From an uncultured Erythrobacter sp. (GTDB lineage: Bacteria; Pseudomonadota; Alphaproteobacteria; Sphingomonadales; Sphingomonadaceae), in the NCBI RefSeq assembly GCF_947497915.1, contig NZ_CANMIJ010000001.1:597501-661500 (forward strand): DNA of 64,000 bases, read 5' to 3'. Positions 19,157 through 27,712 of the stretch are shown in pieces. The translations under genes and the position numbers were made by a program. Position 1 is the stretch's first letter. Each line of letters begins with the position of its first letter. Below the pieces are notes generated by a model. The model made no database searches, was not told the origin of the DNA, and saw only the letters and a list, made by a program, of their open reading frames with translations.

Positions 19157-19911
19157 AGCGTAAAGCCGCCGTCTGACACCATGACATGTCCGGTCAGGTT
19201 CGCGCCTGCATCGGAAAGCATGTAAAGGATATTGTCCGCGATCTCTTCGCTGGTGGCGAACCGCGCAAGCGGAGTGGTGCCGGCCATCGTCTTGATCGTG
19301 GCTTCGCGTCCTTGCGCCTCGACCGAGCGTTTGAAGTCGTCCGAGCTTTCCCAGATCGCGGTGTCCACGCCGCCGGGCGCGATTGCGTTCACGCGGATAT
19401 TGTTCGGCGCGCCTTCAAGGGCGGCAATGCGGGTCAGGTGCGATACGGCGGCTTTTGCCACGCCGTACGGGCCGATGCCTGCAATGGGTTTAAGGCCGGT
19501 TGAACTGGACGTGATCACTGCGCTGCCGCCTTTATCCTGCATCGCCCGCATGGACGATCGCATCGTCAGGAAAACCCCGTCGAGATTGATATCCATGACG
19601 CGGCGCCACTCTGCGAATTCGAGTGCGGCAACCTGTCCGTGCCCGCCAACGCCGGCATTGGCTATCGCATGGTCGAGACCGGCGAGACGCGGCTCCAGAT
19701 CGTGCCAGAGCGCTTCGTCAGCGACGCTGCCGATGACATGTTCGACTTCGCAATCGAGATTGAGCGCGGCAAGGCCCGCTTCGTTCACGTCGAGAAGGAT
19801 GAGCTTGCCCGCGCCGCGCGCAGCAAGAGCTTTCGCGCACGCAGCGCCGATGCCGGAACCTGCGCCTGTGACAAGCGCGGTGCGGTCTTTGAAATCTTGA
19901 ATATCAGCCAT
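19153..19911 (-). CDS. SDR-family oxidoreductase
   Basis: 252 residues, a classical short-chain dehydrogenase. The NAD(P) motif is TGAGSGIGAACAKAL, then ANAGVGG, a catalytic serine in ITSSSTG, the YGVAK active-site pair and the IRVNAIAPGGVDT segment. Acidic residues after the second strand (LLDVNE) favour NAD over NADP. The substrate is unknown. It lies 31 bases downstream of the NtrC-like regulator gene on the same strand and could share its transcript. Confidence 0.93.
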   Translation of the reverse strand: MADIQDFKDRTALVTGAGSGIGAACAKALAARGAGKLILLDVNEAGLAALNLDCEVEHVIGSVADEALWHDLEPRLAGLDHAIANAGVGGHGQVAALEFAEWRRVMDINLDGVFLTMRSSMRAMQDKGGSAVITSSSTGLKPIAGIGPYGVAKAAVSHLTRIAALEGAPNNIRVNAIAPGGVDTAIWESSDDFKRSVEAQGREATIKTMAGTTPLARFATSEEIADNILYMLSDAGANLTGHVMVSDGGFTL

Positions 19912-19942
19912 GCCGCCGCGCTAGGCGGTTCGTGCAAACCGA

Positions 19943-21400
19943 TCAAGCAGCGTTGTCGATGCCGAGGTCTGATAGCTTACGATAAAGGGTCGAGCGTCCG
20001 ATACCCAGACGGCGCGCCACTTCTGTCATCCGGCCGCGATAATGGCCGATAGCGAGGCGGATAACGTCCGCCTCAATCTCTTCGAGCGGGCGCAGATTGC
20101 CATCTTCAGTGTAGAGCATAACGCCAACGCCCTCATGCGAGATTGACAGCGGATCCCCTTCAATTTCGCCGAGCATTTCGGAAAGCTGGGGGAAGCTGTC
20201 GGCGGAAAGCGTCTGGCCCTCGCAATAGACAGCGGCGCGGAACAATACCGATTGCAGCTGGCGGACATTGCCCGGCCATTCATACGCGCCGAGCAGCGCC
20301 AAAGCGCTTTCAGAGACGGAAAGATGGCGCAGGCCCGGTTGATCTCCGATCCGGCCAAGGAAATGGCGGGTGAGGGCGGGGATATCGCCAGTACGGTCGC
20401 GCAGCGGCGGCAGTGAAATGCGCGTTGCGGCAAGCTTCTCAGCCAGAGCGGCTTGGAAATGTCCCGCATCGACGAGAGCTTTCAAGCCGATATTGCTTGC
20501 GCACAGAATACGCACATCGACGCGGAAACCATGTGTCGCGCCGACAGGGCGGACAATGCCGCTATCGAAGACTTCGAGCAGCCGCGTTTGCAAGTCTGCC
20601 GACAGTCGATCGACTTCATCCAAGACAAGCGTGCCGCCATCGGAATGCTGGAGCGCGCCAATCTGACGGTCAAATGCACCGGGGAATGCGTTGGGTTCAT
20701 GCCCGAACAGCACCGATTCAATCGAATTGTGTGGGACGCTGGCGACATTGATAATGCGCAGCGTTTCTTTTGCGCGCGGCGATGCGGCATGCATGGCACG
20801 CATAAGCATCTCTTTGCCGGTTCCCGGTTCGCCTTCGATCACCGCATGGCCATGACCGCGGGCAGCCTTGGCTGCTTGGGCGAGGGCTGTACGGAATTTC
20901 GGCGCGGTGCCGATCATCGCATCGAAATCGAGGCTCGCAGACATCTTCTCGGTCAGCGGGGCCAATTCGTCTTTCGGCGATTCGTGGGTTGTGACAGAGC
21001 GCAGGGCCTCCATCAGGCGATCCGGCGAAACAGGTTTTACCAAATAATCGCTGGCGCCCGCGCGCATCGCCTCAACGGCGAGCAGCGGAGAGGCGCTGGT
21101 TGTAAGCATAAGGATCGGCAAAGCAGGGCGGCGTTCTTTCAGCTCGGCGATAAGCGAGCAGGCATCATCGCCCGGAACCCATTGATCGAGCAGGATCGCG
21201 GAAAGCTGCATGCCTTCGCGTGTGCCTAGCATGGCAATGGCGGTTTCTGGGTCGCTGGCCACAATCGTGCGCCAGCCATCGCGCGCCGCGATGGCCGAGA
21301 TTAAGCGGCTTTGCGCAGGCTCATCATCGATGAGCATGATCAGGCGCGTTTCGCCCTGATCTTCAGGCGCTGCTTCAAGGCGCGAATCCATGTCCGACAT
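19943..21400 (-). CDS. NtrC-type response regulator with degenerate AAA+ domain
   Basis: 485 residues. Residues ~18-135 form a receiver domain (LIDDEP, phospho-acceptor Asp in ILLDQ, TTS, YLVKP). Residues ~165-385 form an AAA+ domain with Walker A GEPGTGKE and Walker B GGTLVLDEV, and the C-terminus is a Fis-type helix-turn-helix (RMTEVARRLGIGRSTLYRKL). The sigma-54 contact motif GAFTGA reads NAFPGA, and the two arginine-finger positions of FREDLYYRL read FQAALAEKL. It therefore probably does not activate sigma-54 and may act as a phosphorylation-dependent DNA-binding regulator. No histidine kinase gene is adjacent. Confidence 0.88.
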   Translation of the reverse strand: MSDMDSRLEAAPEDQGETRLIMLIDDEPAQSRLISAIAARDGWRTIVASDPETAIAMLGTREGMQLSAILLDQWVPGDDACSLIAELKERRPALPILMLTTSASPLLAVEAMRAGASDYLVKPVSPDRLMEALRSVTTHESPKDELAPLTEKMSASLDFDAMIGTAPKFRTALAQAAKAARGHGHAVIEGEPGTGKEMLMRAMHAASPRAKETLRIINVASVPHNSIESVLFGHEPNAFPGAFDRQIGALQHSDGGTLVLDEVDRLSADLQTRLLEVFDSGIVRPVGATHGFRVDVRILCASNIGLKALVDAGHFQAALAEKLAATRISLPPLRDRTGDIPALTRHFLGRIGDQPGLRHLSVSESALALLGAYEWPGNVRQLQSVLFRAAVYCEGQTLSADSFPQLSEMLGEIEGDPLSISHEGVGVMLYTEDGNLRPLEEIEADVIRLAIGHYRGRMTEVARRLGIGRSTLYRKLSDLGIDNAA

Positions 21401-21618
21401 TGGTCTGGCGCTGCGTCCTTTACCCTCCCTGGCAATCGTCCCAGGGTGAAACGTGCCACTCTCTTACGGAGCGGGGGTAAAGACGATGTTAAGGCTGATC
21501 CGGCGCAGACGCGTTTTTTGTACGAAATGTCTATCGACACCGGATTTTTCGGCGGGCTTGAGTGAAGGCGCAGTCCGCGATACGGCGTCAAAATTAAGTT
21601 TCCGGCAACTTTTTGTCC

Positions 21619-21638
21619 GGTTCAACGTTAGGGTTCAA
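21619..21638 (+). promoter_or_regulatory. Direct repeat ahead of the transhydrogenase operon
   Basis: GGTTCAA occurs twice, 13 bases apart (21619 and 21632), just upstream of the COX4-like start. It could be a regulator site or part of a promoter. It is weakly supported and rests on position and repetition alone. Confidence 0.25.
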
Positions 21639-21655
21639 ACGGGAGTACTTCATCG

Positions 21656-21778
21656 ATGGCTACGAACGATATCGACAGCGCAAACCAGACCTACAGCGGT
21701 TTTATTGCATCGCTGAAATGGGCGGTGCCGCTCATCGCGATTATTACGCTTTTTGTAATTATGCTGATCGCTGAATAG
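21656..21778 (+). CDS. Small COX4_pro_2-like membrane peptide
   Basis: A 40-residue protein too short for the ORF track: MATNDIDSANQTYSGFIASL then KWAVPLIAIITLFVIMLIAE. It has a short polar head, the YSGFIxxxKW pattern and one membrane helix, as in the bacterial aa3-type cytochrome c oxidase subunit IV family (COX4_pro_2). GGGAG lies about ten bases upstream. It precedes the transhydrogenase alpha gene by 16 bases, so it is probably the first gene of that operon and may associate with an inner-membrane energy-transducing complex. The partner is inferred. Confidence 0.8.
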   Translation: MATNDIDSANQTYSGFIASLKWAVPLIAIITLFVIMLIAE

Positions 21779-21794
21779 AGGCAGAAGAAACCAC

Positions 21795-22916
21795 GTGAAA
21801 ATTGCTGTCCTGAAAGAACGCGCCGCGGGCGAAACGCGGGTTGCTGCGTCGCCCGAAACGGTCAAGAAATTCATCGCCTTGGGCAATGAATTCGCAGTCG
21901 AAGCGGGGGCAGGTGCACACGCAGCGATCTCCGATGAAGCGTATGCTGAGGCAGGTGCAACGATTGGTACGGCCGCTGCGACGGTAAAAGGGGCAGACAT
22001 TGTTCTGGGCATCCAAGCTCCCGAAGTCGCGCTGTTAAAAGGCGCCGCAAAAGGCGCATGGGTTGCCGCCCTGTTCGACCCTTTCGGCAATAAAGAGCTG
22101 CTTGAAGCATACGCGAAAGCGGGTTTTGAGGCGCTTTCGATGGAATTCATGCCGCGCATCACTCGCGCGCAATCCATGGATGTGTTGTCCAGCCAGTCGA
22201 ACCTTTCAGGCTACAAAGCGGTTATCCATTCGGCAGACGTATATGGCCGCGCATTTCCGATGATGATGACGGCAGCGGGCACGGTTCAGGCCGCGCGCTG
22301 CTTTATCATGGGCGTCGGCGTTGCCGGACTTCAGGCGATTGCCACAGCCAAACGCCTCGGCGCTCAGGTTTCCGCGACCGATGTTCGCTCCGCCACGAAA
22401 GAACAAATCCAAAGCCTCGGCGCAAAAGCGATCTTTGTTGAGGATGTCGCTGGCATCGAAGGCGAAGGTTCGGGCGGCTATGCCACCGAAATGAGCGACG
22501 AATACAAGGCTGCGCAGGCCAAGCTGGTTTCCGAACATATCGCCAAACAGGATATCGTGATTACCACCGCGCTTATCCCGGGCCGCGCCGCGCCGGTTCT
22601 TATCACAGACGCACAAATCGCGACGATGAAAGAGGGCAGCGTGATTTTTGACCTTGCAACAGCGCAAGGCGGCAATGTCGAAGGATCAAAGCCTGACGAA
22701 GTCGTCGAGAAACACGGCGTCAAAATCATCGGCTATGCCAACACACCCGCGCATCTTTCCGCCGACGCATCGGCCCTGTTCGCGCGCAACCACTTCAACT
22801 TCCTCAGCGCTTTCTGGGACAAGGAAGCCGGCAAGCCCGAACTCGACGAAGAAATCGGCGATGCCATCCGCCTGACAAAGGATGGGGAAGTTGTGAATGA
22901 ACGGCTGAAGAGATGA
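21795..22916 (+). CDS. pntAA: NAD(P) transhydrogenase subunit alpha, part 1
   Basis: 373 residues, the soluble NAD(H)-binding domain I of proton-translocating transhydrogenase, which uses the proton gradient to make NADPH from NADH. The N-terminus KIAVLKERAAGETRVAASPE and the Rossmann motif GVGVAGLQAIATAKRLGA with ATDVR are diagnostic. The mobile-loop region carries an insert-like GEGSGGYATEMSDEY. The start is GTG 21795. The split alpha subunit (separate domain I and membrane part) is the Rhodospirillum type. Its stop overlaps the start of an inserted lipoprotein gene. Confidence 0.95.
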   Translation: MKIAVLKERAAGETRVAASPETVKKFIALGNEFAVEAGAGAHAAISDEAYAEAGATIGTAAATVKGADIVLGIQAPEVALLKGAAKGAWVAALFDPFGNKELLEAYAKAGFEALSMEFMPRITRAQSMDVLSSQSNLSGYKAVIHSADVYGRAFPMMMTAAGTVQAARCFIMGVGVAGLQAIATAKRLGAQVSATDVRSATKEQIQSLGAKAIFVEDVAGIEGEGSGGYATEMSDEYKAAQAKLVSEHIAKQDIVITTALIPGRAAPVLITDAQIATMKEGSVIFDLATAQGGNVEGSKPDEVVEKHGVKIIGYANTPAHLSADASALFARNHFNFLSAFWDKEAGKPELDEEIGDAIRLTKDGEVVNERLKR

Positions 22917-23290
22917 GGATGGCGGTTGCGGCCCCATGTATGGTTGGAGCGGTCCTGTCTCTCTCATCCTGTGAGCGAGATGCGCTTTTTGAACAATATT
23001 TTGTAATGCGACACGCGGCGGATTGCGCAAGCGTCGATCCGAGAACTGATCTCAGTGCATTCGAGCGCGAGAACGCCCGCACGAATGCGATGCTGGATAT
23101 GGGCAGGGTAAATGGCGTTGGGCACGACATTGAAGCTGCAGAGCGGCATTGGGTCGAAACTGACGGTTATGGCGACATGGCATGCGAGTTTCAGCTCGTC
23201 GACGACATCAGCGAAACTCAGCCAAGCCTCGACAAGTATCGGGCGGCCAATAACGCTTTGAAAGCTGCGATCGCAGCGGAGGCAAACTAA
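22913..23290 (+). CDS. Small predicted lipoprotein inside the transhydrogenase operon
   Basis: 125 residues, family not recognised. The N-terminus MRMAVAAPCMVGAVLSLSS-C looks like a lipoprotein signal with lipobox LSSC. The mature part is mostly helical and charged with three more cysteines. It overlaps pntAA by four bases (ATGA), and its TAA overlaps the pntAB ATG by one base (TAATG), so it is translated as part of the operon. This position between the two alpha-subunit genes is unusual. It could be an accessory factor of the transhydrogenase or a passenger gene. Confidence 0.7.
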   Translation: MRMAVAAPCMVGAVLSLSSCERDALFEQYFVMRHAADCASVDPRTDLSAFERENARTNAMLDMGRVNGVGHDIEAAERHWVETDGYGDMACEFQLVDDISETQPSLDKYRAANNALKAAIAAEAN

Positions 23291-23571
23291 TGGACTTCAT
23301 TTCAATCCTATCGATCTTCGTGCTGGCGTGTTTCGTCGGCTATTATGTGGTGTGGTCGGTTACGCCTGCGTTGCACACGCCTTTGATGGCTGTGACCAAC
23401 GCGATTTCCTCTGTGATTATTGTCGGCGCGCTGATTGCGGCGGCTGAGGCGGGCAGTCCGGCTGCCAAATATCTTGGGCTGTTCGGGGTTGTTCTCGCCA
23501 GCGTGAACATCTTTGGCGGCTTTGCCGTGACGGAGCGTATGCTCGCCATGTACAAGAAAAAGGAGAAGTAA
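23290..23571 (+). CDS. pntAB: NAD(P) transhydrogenase subunit alpha, part 2 (membrane)
   Basis: 93 residues, the first membrane piece of domain II with three predicted helices. Characteristic segments are VGYYVVWSVTPALHTPLMAVTNAISSVIIVGAL and FGGFAVTERMLAMYKKKEK. It works with the beta subunit to form the proton channel in the inner membrane. Start ATG 23290 overlaps the preceding stop, and pntB follows after three bases. Confidence 0.95.
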   Translation: MDFISILSIFVLACFVGYYVVWSVTPALHTPLMAVTNAISSVIIVGALIAAAEAGSPAAKYLGLFGVVLASVNIFGGFAVTERMLAMYKKKEK

Positions 23572-23574
23572 GAG

Positions 23575-25032
23575 ATGACCTTCTCCATCCTTGCAGGCGC
23601 CGCAGACAGCGCATCCGGAACACCGTCATGGGCGATGCTCGCCTATCTCGTTTCCGGCGTATTCTTCATCCTCGCGCTGCGCGGGCTTTCATCGCCAGCG
23701 ACGAGCCGTGCGGGCAACCGCAATGGCATTATCGGAATGCTCATCGCGGTCGCCACGACCCTGATCACGCATGACATCGCGAACATTGTCGAGATTGCGA
23801 TTGCGATCTTCATCGGCGCGCTAATCGGCGTGACGGTCGCGCGCAAAATCGCGATGACATCTATGCCGGAACTGGTCGCGGGCTTTCACTCACTTGTTGG
23901 TTTGGCCGCTGTCGTGGTGGGCCTCGCCGCATGGCTTGACCCGGCGAGCTTTGGCATCACAGATGCGAATGACCAGATCCTGTTGGTCAGCCGGATCGAG
24001 CTTGGCCTTGGCATCGCGATTGGTGCGATCACCTTCTCCGGTTCGATTATCGCGTTCCTGAAATTGTCGGGCAAGATGGGCGGATCGCCGATCCTCTTGC
24101 CGATGCGCCACGTCATCAATCTGGGCACACTCACCGCAATCCTGGCAATGATCGGTATCTACGCAGTGTCGCCAGATGGCGGCGCGGGCGAAGGCTATCT
24201 GATCATCGGGATCACGGTGCTTGCCTTCATCATCGGCTTCCTGCTGATCATCCCGATCGGCGGCGCGGATATGCCGGTGGTTGTGTCGATGCTGAACTCG
24301 TATTCGGGTTGGGCCGCGGCTGCAATGGGCTTCACGCTGGGCAACAGCGCGATGATCATCACAGGCGCGTTGGTCGGCTCATCCGGCGCAATCCTGTCTT
24401 ACATCATGTGTAGGGCGATGAACCGCAGCTTCATCAGCGTGATCGCAGGCGGCTTTGGCGCGGATGCAGGCGGCGCCGGAGACGGCGAAGCGCGCGAACA
24501 GCGTCCCTACAAACAAGGCAGCGCAGACGATGCGGCGTTCATGCTGGAACAGGCAGAGAAGGTCATCATCATCCCGGGCTACGGCATGGCTGTTGCTCAG
24601 GCGCAGCATGCTCTGCGCGAGATGGCGGATCTGCTCGAAGCGAAAGGCGTCGAAGTCAAATACGCCATTCACCCTGTTGCGGGCCGGATGCCGGGGCACA
24701 TGAACGTGCTGCTTGCCGAGGCCAGCGTTGAATATGACAAGGTGTTCGAGCTGGAAGATATCAATTCCGAATTCGCGCAGGCCGATGTGGCATTCATCAT
24801 CGGCGCGAACGACGTGGTGAACCCGGCGGCGAAAACCGACAAAACCTCGCCGATCTACGGCATGCCTGTGTTTGACGTGGACAAGGCCAAGCAGGTGTTC
24901 TTCATCAAACGCTCCATGGGCGGCGTCGGCTATGCCGGTGTCGACAACGATGTGTTTTACATGGATCAAACCATGATGCTGCTTTCTGACGCCAAGAAGA
25001 TGGTTGAAGAGATCAACAAGGCGTTGGATTAA
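23575..25032 (+). CDS. pntB: NAD(P) transhydrogenase subunit beta
   Basis: 485 residues. The N-terminal ~280 residues are polytopic (nine or so helices; HDIANIVEIAIAIFIGALIG, GFHSLVGLAAVVVG) and the C-terminal ~190 residues are the NADP(H)-binding domain III (VIIIPGYGMAVAQAQHALRE, HPVAGRMPGHMNVLLAEA, GANDVVNPAA, IKRSMGGVGYAG). It completes the proton-translocating enzyme with the two alpha proteins. A GTG-started small membrane protein gene follows after five bases. Confidence 0.96.
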   Translation: MTFSILAGAADSASGTPSWAMLAYLVSGVFFILALRGLSSPATSRAGNRNGIIGMLIAVATTLITHDIANIVEIAIAIFIGALIGVTVARKIAMTSMPELVAGFHSLVGLAAVVVGLAAWLDPASFGITDANDQILLVSRIELGLGIAIGAITFSGSIIAFLKLSGKMGGSPILLPMRHVINLGTLTAILAMIGIYAVSPDGGAGEGYLIIGITVLAFIIGFLLIIPIGGADMPVVVSMLNSYSGWAAAAMGFTLGNSAMIITGALVGSSGAILSYIMCRAMNRSFISVIAGGFGADAGGAGDGEAREQRPYKQGSADDAAFMLEQAEKVIIIPGYGMAVAQAQHALREMADLLEAKGVEVKYAIHPVAGRMPGHMNVLLAEASVEYDKVFELEDINSEFAQADVAFIIGANDVVNPAAKTDKTSPIYGMPVFDVDKAKQVFFIKRSMGGVGYAGVDNDVFYMDQTMMLLSDAKKMVEEINKALD

Positions 25033-25037
25033 TTACC

Positions 25038-25430
25038 GTGGCGGAGGCGACAAAGACACATCCTGTGCGTTTGACCGTTATCCTTTTGGCGATTGTCCTT
25101 ATCGCGTTTGCCGGTTGGCTGACGTTTCGCGATGGCGGCTGGCTTAATCAGGTGACCGAAGACCGGGTTGAGGATGCATTGATACTCAACGGAGTGCCGC
25201 TGTCTATGGCCGAGTGCATGGCGCCAAAGCTGACCGAACGGCTTTCGATTGGTCAGCTGCGCTCGCTAGAAAACCTCGCGCCTGCCGAGGGTGAAGAGCG
25301 CGTGCCCACCAGCCTTTCGGGCGCGCTGGACCGCTTGAAACGTGTTGAGGATAACGAAGCCGTCAGACAGCTTGCGGTTGTAGGTGCGCGGTGCGGTTCG
25401 GAAAGTCTCCTTCGCGGACTTTCTCTCTAA
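25038..25430 (+). CDS. Single-pass membrane-anchored hypothetical protein
   Basis: 130 residues from GTG 25038. One N-terminal membrane helix (LTVILLAIVLIAFAGWLTF) is followed by a soluble, largely helical domain (EDRVEDALILNGVPLSMAECMAPKLTERLSIGQLRSLENL) with two cysteines, probably in the periplasm, where they could form a disulfide. The family is not recognised. It begins five bases after pntB, so it may belong to that operon, while the beta-helix gene follows after 75 bases. No function is assignable. Confidence 0.7.
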   Translation: MAEATKTHPVRLTVILLAIVLIAFAGWLTFRDGGWLNQVTEDRVEDALILNGVPLSMAECMAPKLTERLSIGQLRSLENLAPAEGEERVPTSLSGALDRLKRVEDNEAVRQLAVVGARCGSESLLRGLSL

Positions 25431-25505
25431 CGTCTCGCGTTCCAGCGGGCTTGCCAATTCCCATGCCTTTGCGCAGAGTGCGTAAGAGGGATGGGAGACA
25501 CTTAC

Positions 25506-26696
25506 ATGATCAGATTGACCGTAGCCGCGCTTGCCCTTTGCAGCGCCGCACCGTTGCTTGCCGATACGCACACAATTTCGCCGGGTGAAGGCGCGCAGGA
25601 GCGTTTGCAAGAGGCTCTGATCCTTGCTGAGCCGGGTGATGAGGTTGTGCTGGAGGCGGGGCGTTACACGCTTTCCGACGGGCTTAGCCTAGATGTTGAC
25701 GGCGTGACGTTGCGCGGGGCGGGTATGAACGCCTCCATCCTCGATTTCACCAATCAAGCCGGATCGGGCGAGGGGCTGCTCGTAACCTCGGACAACGTCA
25801 CCTTGCGCGACTTCGCGGTTGAAAATGCCAAGGGTGACGGGATCAAATCAAAAGGCGCGGATCAGATCGTCTATCACGCGCTCCGCGTTGAATGGACGGG
25901 AGGCCCCAAAGCGTCCAACGGCGCCTATGGCATCTATCCGGTCGAGGCATCGAACATCCTCGTACAGGACAGCTATGTGCGCGGCGCATCTGACGCGGGC
26001 ATCTATGTTGGCCAATCGGAAAATATCATCGTTCGCCGCAACAGTGTCGTTGAGAATGTGGCCGGGATCGAGATTGAGAACAGCAACCATGCCGAGGTGA
26101 CAGAAAACCTCGCGACCAAGAATACAGGCGGAATTCTGGTGTTCGATTTGCCGGGCTTGCCCAAAGTCGGCGGCGGCGATGTGCTCGTCGCGCGCAACGC
26201 TGTGATCGACAACAACACCGATAACTTTGCGCCTGAAGGCAACATCGTCGCCAGTGTTCCATCGGGAACCGGCGTGATGATTATGGCCAATACGAAAGTT
26301 CAGGTGCTCGACAATGCGCTGATCAACAATTCGACATCGCACGTGATGATGATTGCCTATACCCAGCCTTACACGGATGAGCGTTTTCAGCCGCGCCCGG
26401 TGCAGGTTGAAGTGCGCGGCAACGTCTACGGTTCGGGCGGCAATGCGCCGGACTTTGCCGGTGGTGATGTGATCGCGTCTATGATGGGCGGAAGCTTGCC
26501 TCCTATTCTCACCGACGGGCTGCACGAGAATTTGGGTCGCGGCGACAATGTGCCAATCCTGACCCTTGGCCTGACCGAAGTGGGGCAGCCCTTTACTGAG
26601 GCACAGCCGAGCCTACTCCGAGCCGCTCCGATCACCTCGACATGGACAAATGATCCGGTCGAATTGCCCGCTGAAATGGAAGCTCGCATCCGGTGA
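25506..26696 (+). CDS. Exported parallel beta-helix repeat protein
   Basis: 396 residues. ATG 25506 is preferred to ATG 25491 because it has GGGAG upstream and starts a signal peptide (MIRLTVAALALCSAAPLLA). The mature protein is a right-handed parallel beta-helix: repeated strands such as GVTLRGAGMNASILDF, NVTLRDFAVENAKGDGIKSKG, NIIVRRNSVVENVAGIEIENS and HAEVTENLATKNTGGILVF, like pectate-lyase or copper-site (NosD) folds. No catalytic set is obvious. It is coupled by overlap to the diheme cytochrome gene. From memory, this pair is a recurrent neighbourhood in marine proteobacteria with unknown role. Confidence 0.85.
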   Translation: MIRLTVAALALCSAAPLLADTHTISPGEGAQERLQEALILAEPGDEVVLEAGRYTLSDGLSLDVDGVTLRGAGMNASILDFTNQAGSGEGLLVTSDNVTLRDFAVENAKGDGIKSKGADQIVYHALRVEWTGGPKASNGAYGIYPVEASNILVQDSYVRGASDAGIYVGQSENIIVRRNSVVENVAGIEIENSNHAEVTENLATKNTGGILVFDLPGLPKVGGGDVLVARNAVIDNNTDNFAPEGNIVASVPSGTGVMIMANTKVQVLDNALINNSTSHVMMIAYTQPYTDERFQPRPVQVEVRGNVYGSGGNAPDFAGGDVIASMMGGSLPPILTDGLHENLGRGDNVPILTLGLTEVGQPFTEAQPSLLRAAPITSTWTNDPVELPAEMEARIR

Positions 26697-27712
26697 GAAT
26701 GCCGCTGCTGATCCTATCGGCTGCTGCGGCGGCACTGGCCGGCTCTATCACCGTCAACGCGACGGTGGTTGAGGAGGCAGTGGTCAACGATGTGGCCGTG
26801 ATGGAGGGCATGCCGCGAACGCTTTCTGAATATGGCTTCTTTTGGGATGCGGCGGAGCAAAATCCCGCCCACAATGTACTCAATTATGAACTGAACACAC
26901 CGCTCTATTCCGATGGTGCGGATAAGCTGCGCTTTATCTATCTGCCTGAGGGCGAGAAGCTTGGCGCACATGGCGAAGGGTTACTCGAATTTCCTGTCGG
27001 CAGCGCGATTATCAAGACTTTTACCTTTGGCGAGGGTGATGATCGCCGTTTGATCGAAACGCGCGTGTTGCTGCACCGCGCCGATGGCTGGACGGCGCTG
27101 CCATACCGCTGGAACGAAGAGCAGACCGATGCAAAGCTGGCTCTGGCTGGTGCCCGCATTCCGATGACACGGCCCGACGGGGAAGAGATCAGCTACCGCA
27201 TTCCGAACAAGAACCAGTGCAAGACGTGTCACAGCAAAGATGGCGAGGTCATTCCGATTGGGCCGAAAGCGCGCAACCTCTCTGGCGAATGGCTCGCACA
27301 GACAGTCAGCGAAGGTCTGTTGGACGTTATGCCGGCGGGCGCCGATGCGCTGCCGCATTGGGATGAGCGTGATGGAGCGGAAACATCCAGCCTCGCGCGC
27401 GCGTATCTCGATGTGAATTGTGCGCACTGCCATCAGCCGGGCGGCGGCGCGTCAAATTCGGGCCTTGATCTGCGATGGGAACAGGACGATTTGGCCAAGC
27501 TCGGCATTCGCAAACCACCTGTTGCTGCAGGTCGCGGAGCAGGCGGGCACAAAGTGTCCATCGCACCCGGAGCCCCTGATACCTCCATCTTGGTCTACCG
27601 CATGAGCTCAACCGAAGCAGGCGTTGCCATGCCGGAACTTGGCCGTTCTACGAATGATGATGATGGCATCGCCGTCGTCCGCAAATGGATTGAGGAGATG
27701 CCTGCATCATGA
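26693..27712 (+). CDS. Diheme c-type cytochrome-like exported protein (SO2930-like)
   Basis: 339 residues with an N-terminal signal-like segment (PLLILSAAAAALAGSITVNA). Two heme c attachment motifs are present: CKTCH in IPNKNQCKTCHSKDG near residue 177 and CAHCH in DVNCAHCHQPGG near residue 244. The segment LSEYGFFWDAAEQNPAHNVLNYELNTPLYSDGADKLRF matches my memory of the SO2930/HNE_0200 family, found next to beta-helix proteins. A periplasmic electron-transfer or oxidoreductase role is inferred. Start GTG 26693 overlaps the upstream TGA; ATG 26699 is an alternative. The stop overlaps the next gene (ATGA). Confidence 0.82.
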   Translation: MRMPLLILSAAAAALAGSITVNATVVEEAVVNDVAVMEGMPRTLSEYGFFWDAAEQNPAHNVLNYELNTPLYSDGADKLRFIYLPEGEKLGAHGEGLLEFPVGSAIIKTFTFGEGDDRRLIETRVLLHRADGWTALPYRWNEEQTDAKLALAGARIPMTRPDGEEISYRIPNKNQCKTCHSKDGEVIPIGPKARNLSGEWLAQTVSEGLLDVMPAGADALPHWDERDGAETSSLARAYLDVNCAHCHQPGGGASNSGLDLRWEQDDLAKLGIRKPPVAAGRGAGGHKVSIAPGAPDTSILVYRMSSTEAGVAMPELGRSTNDDDGIAVVRKWIEEMPAS

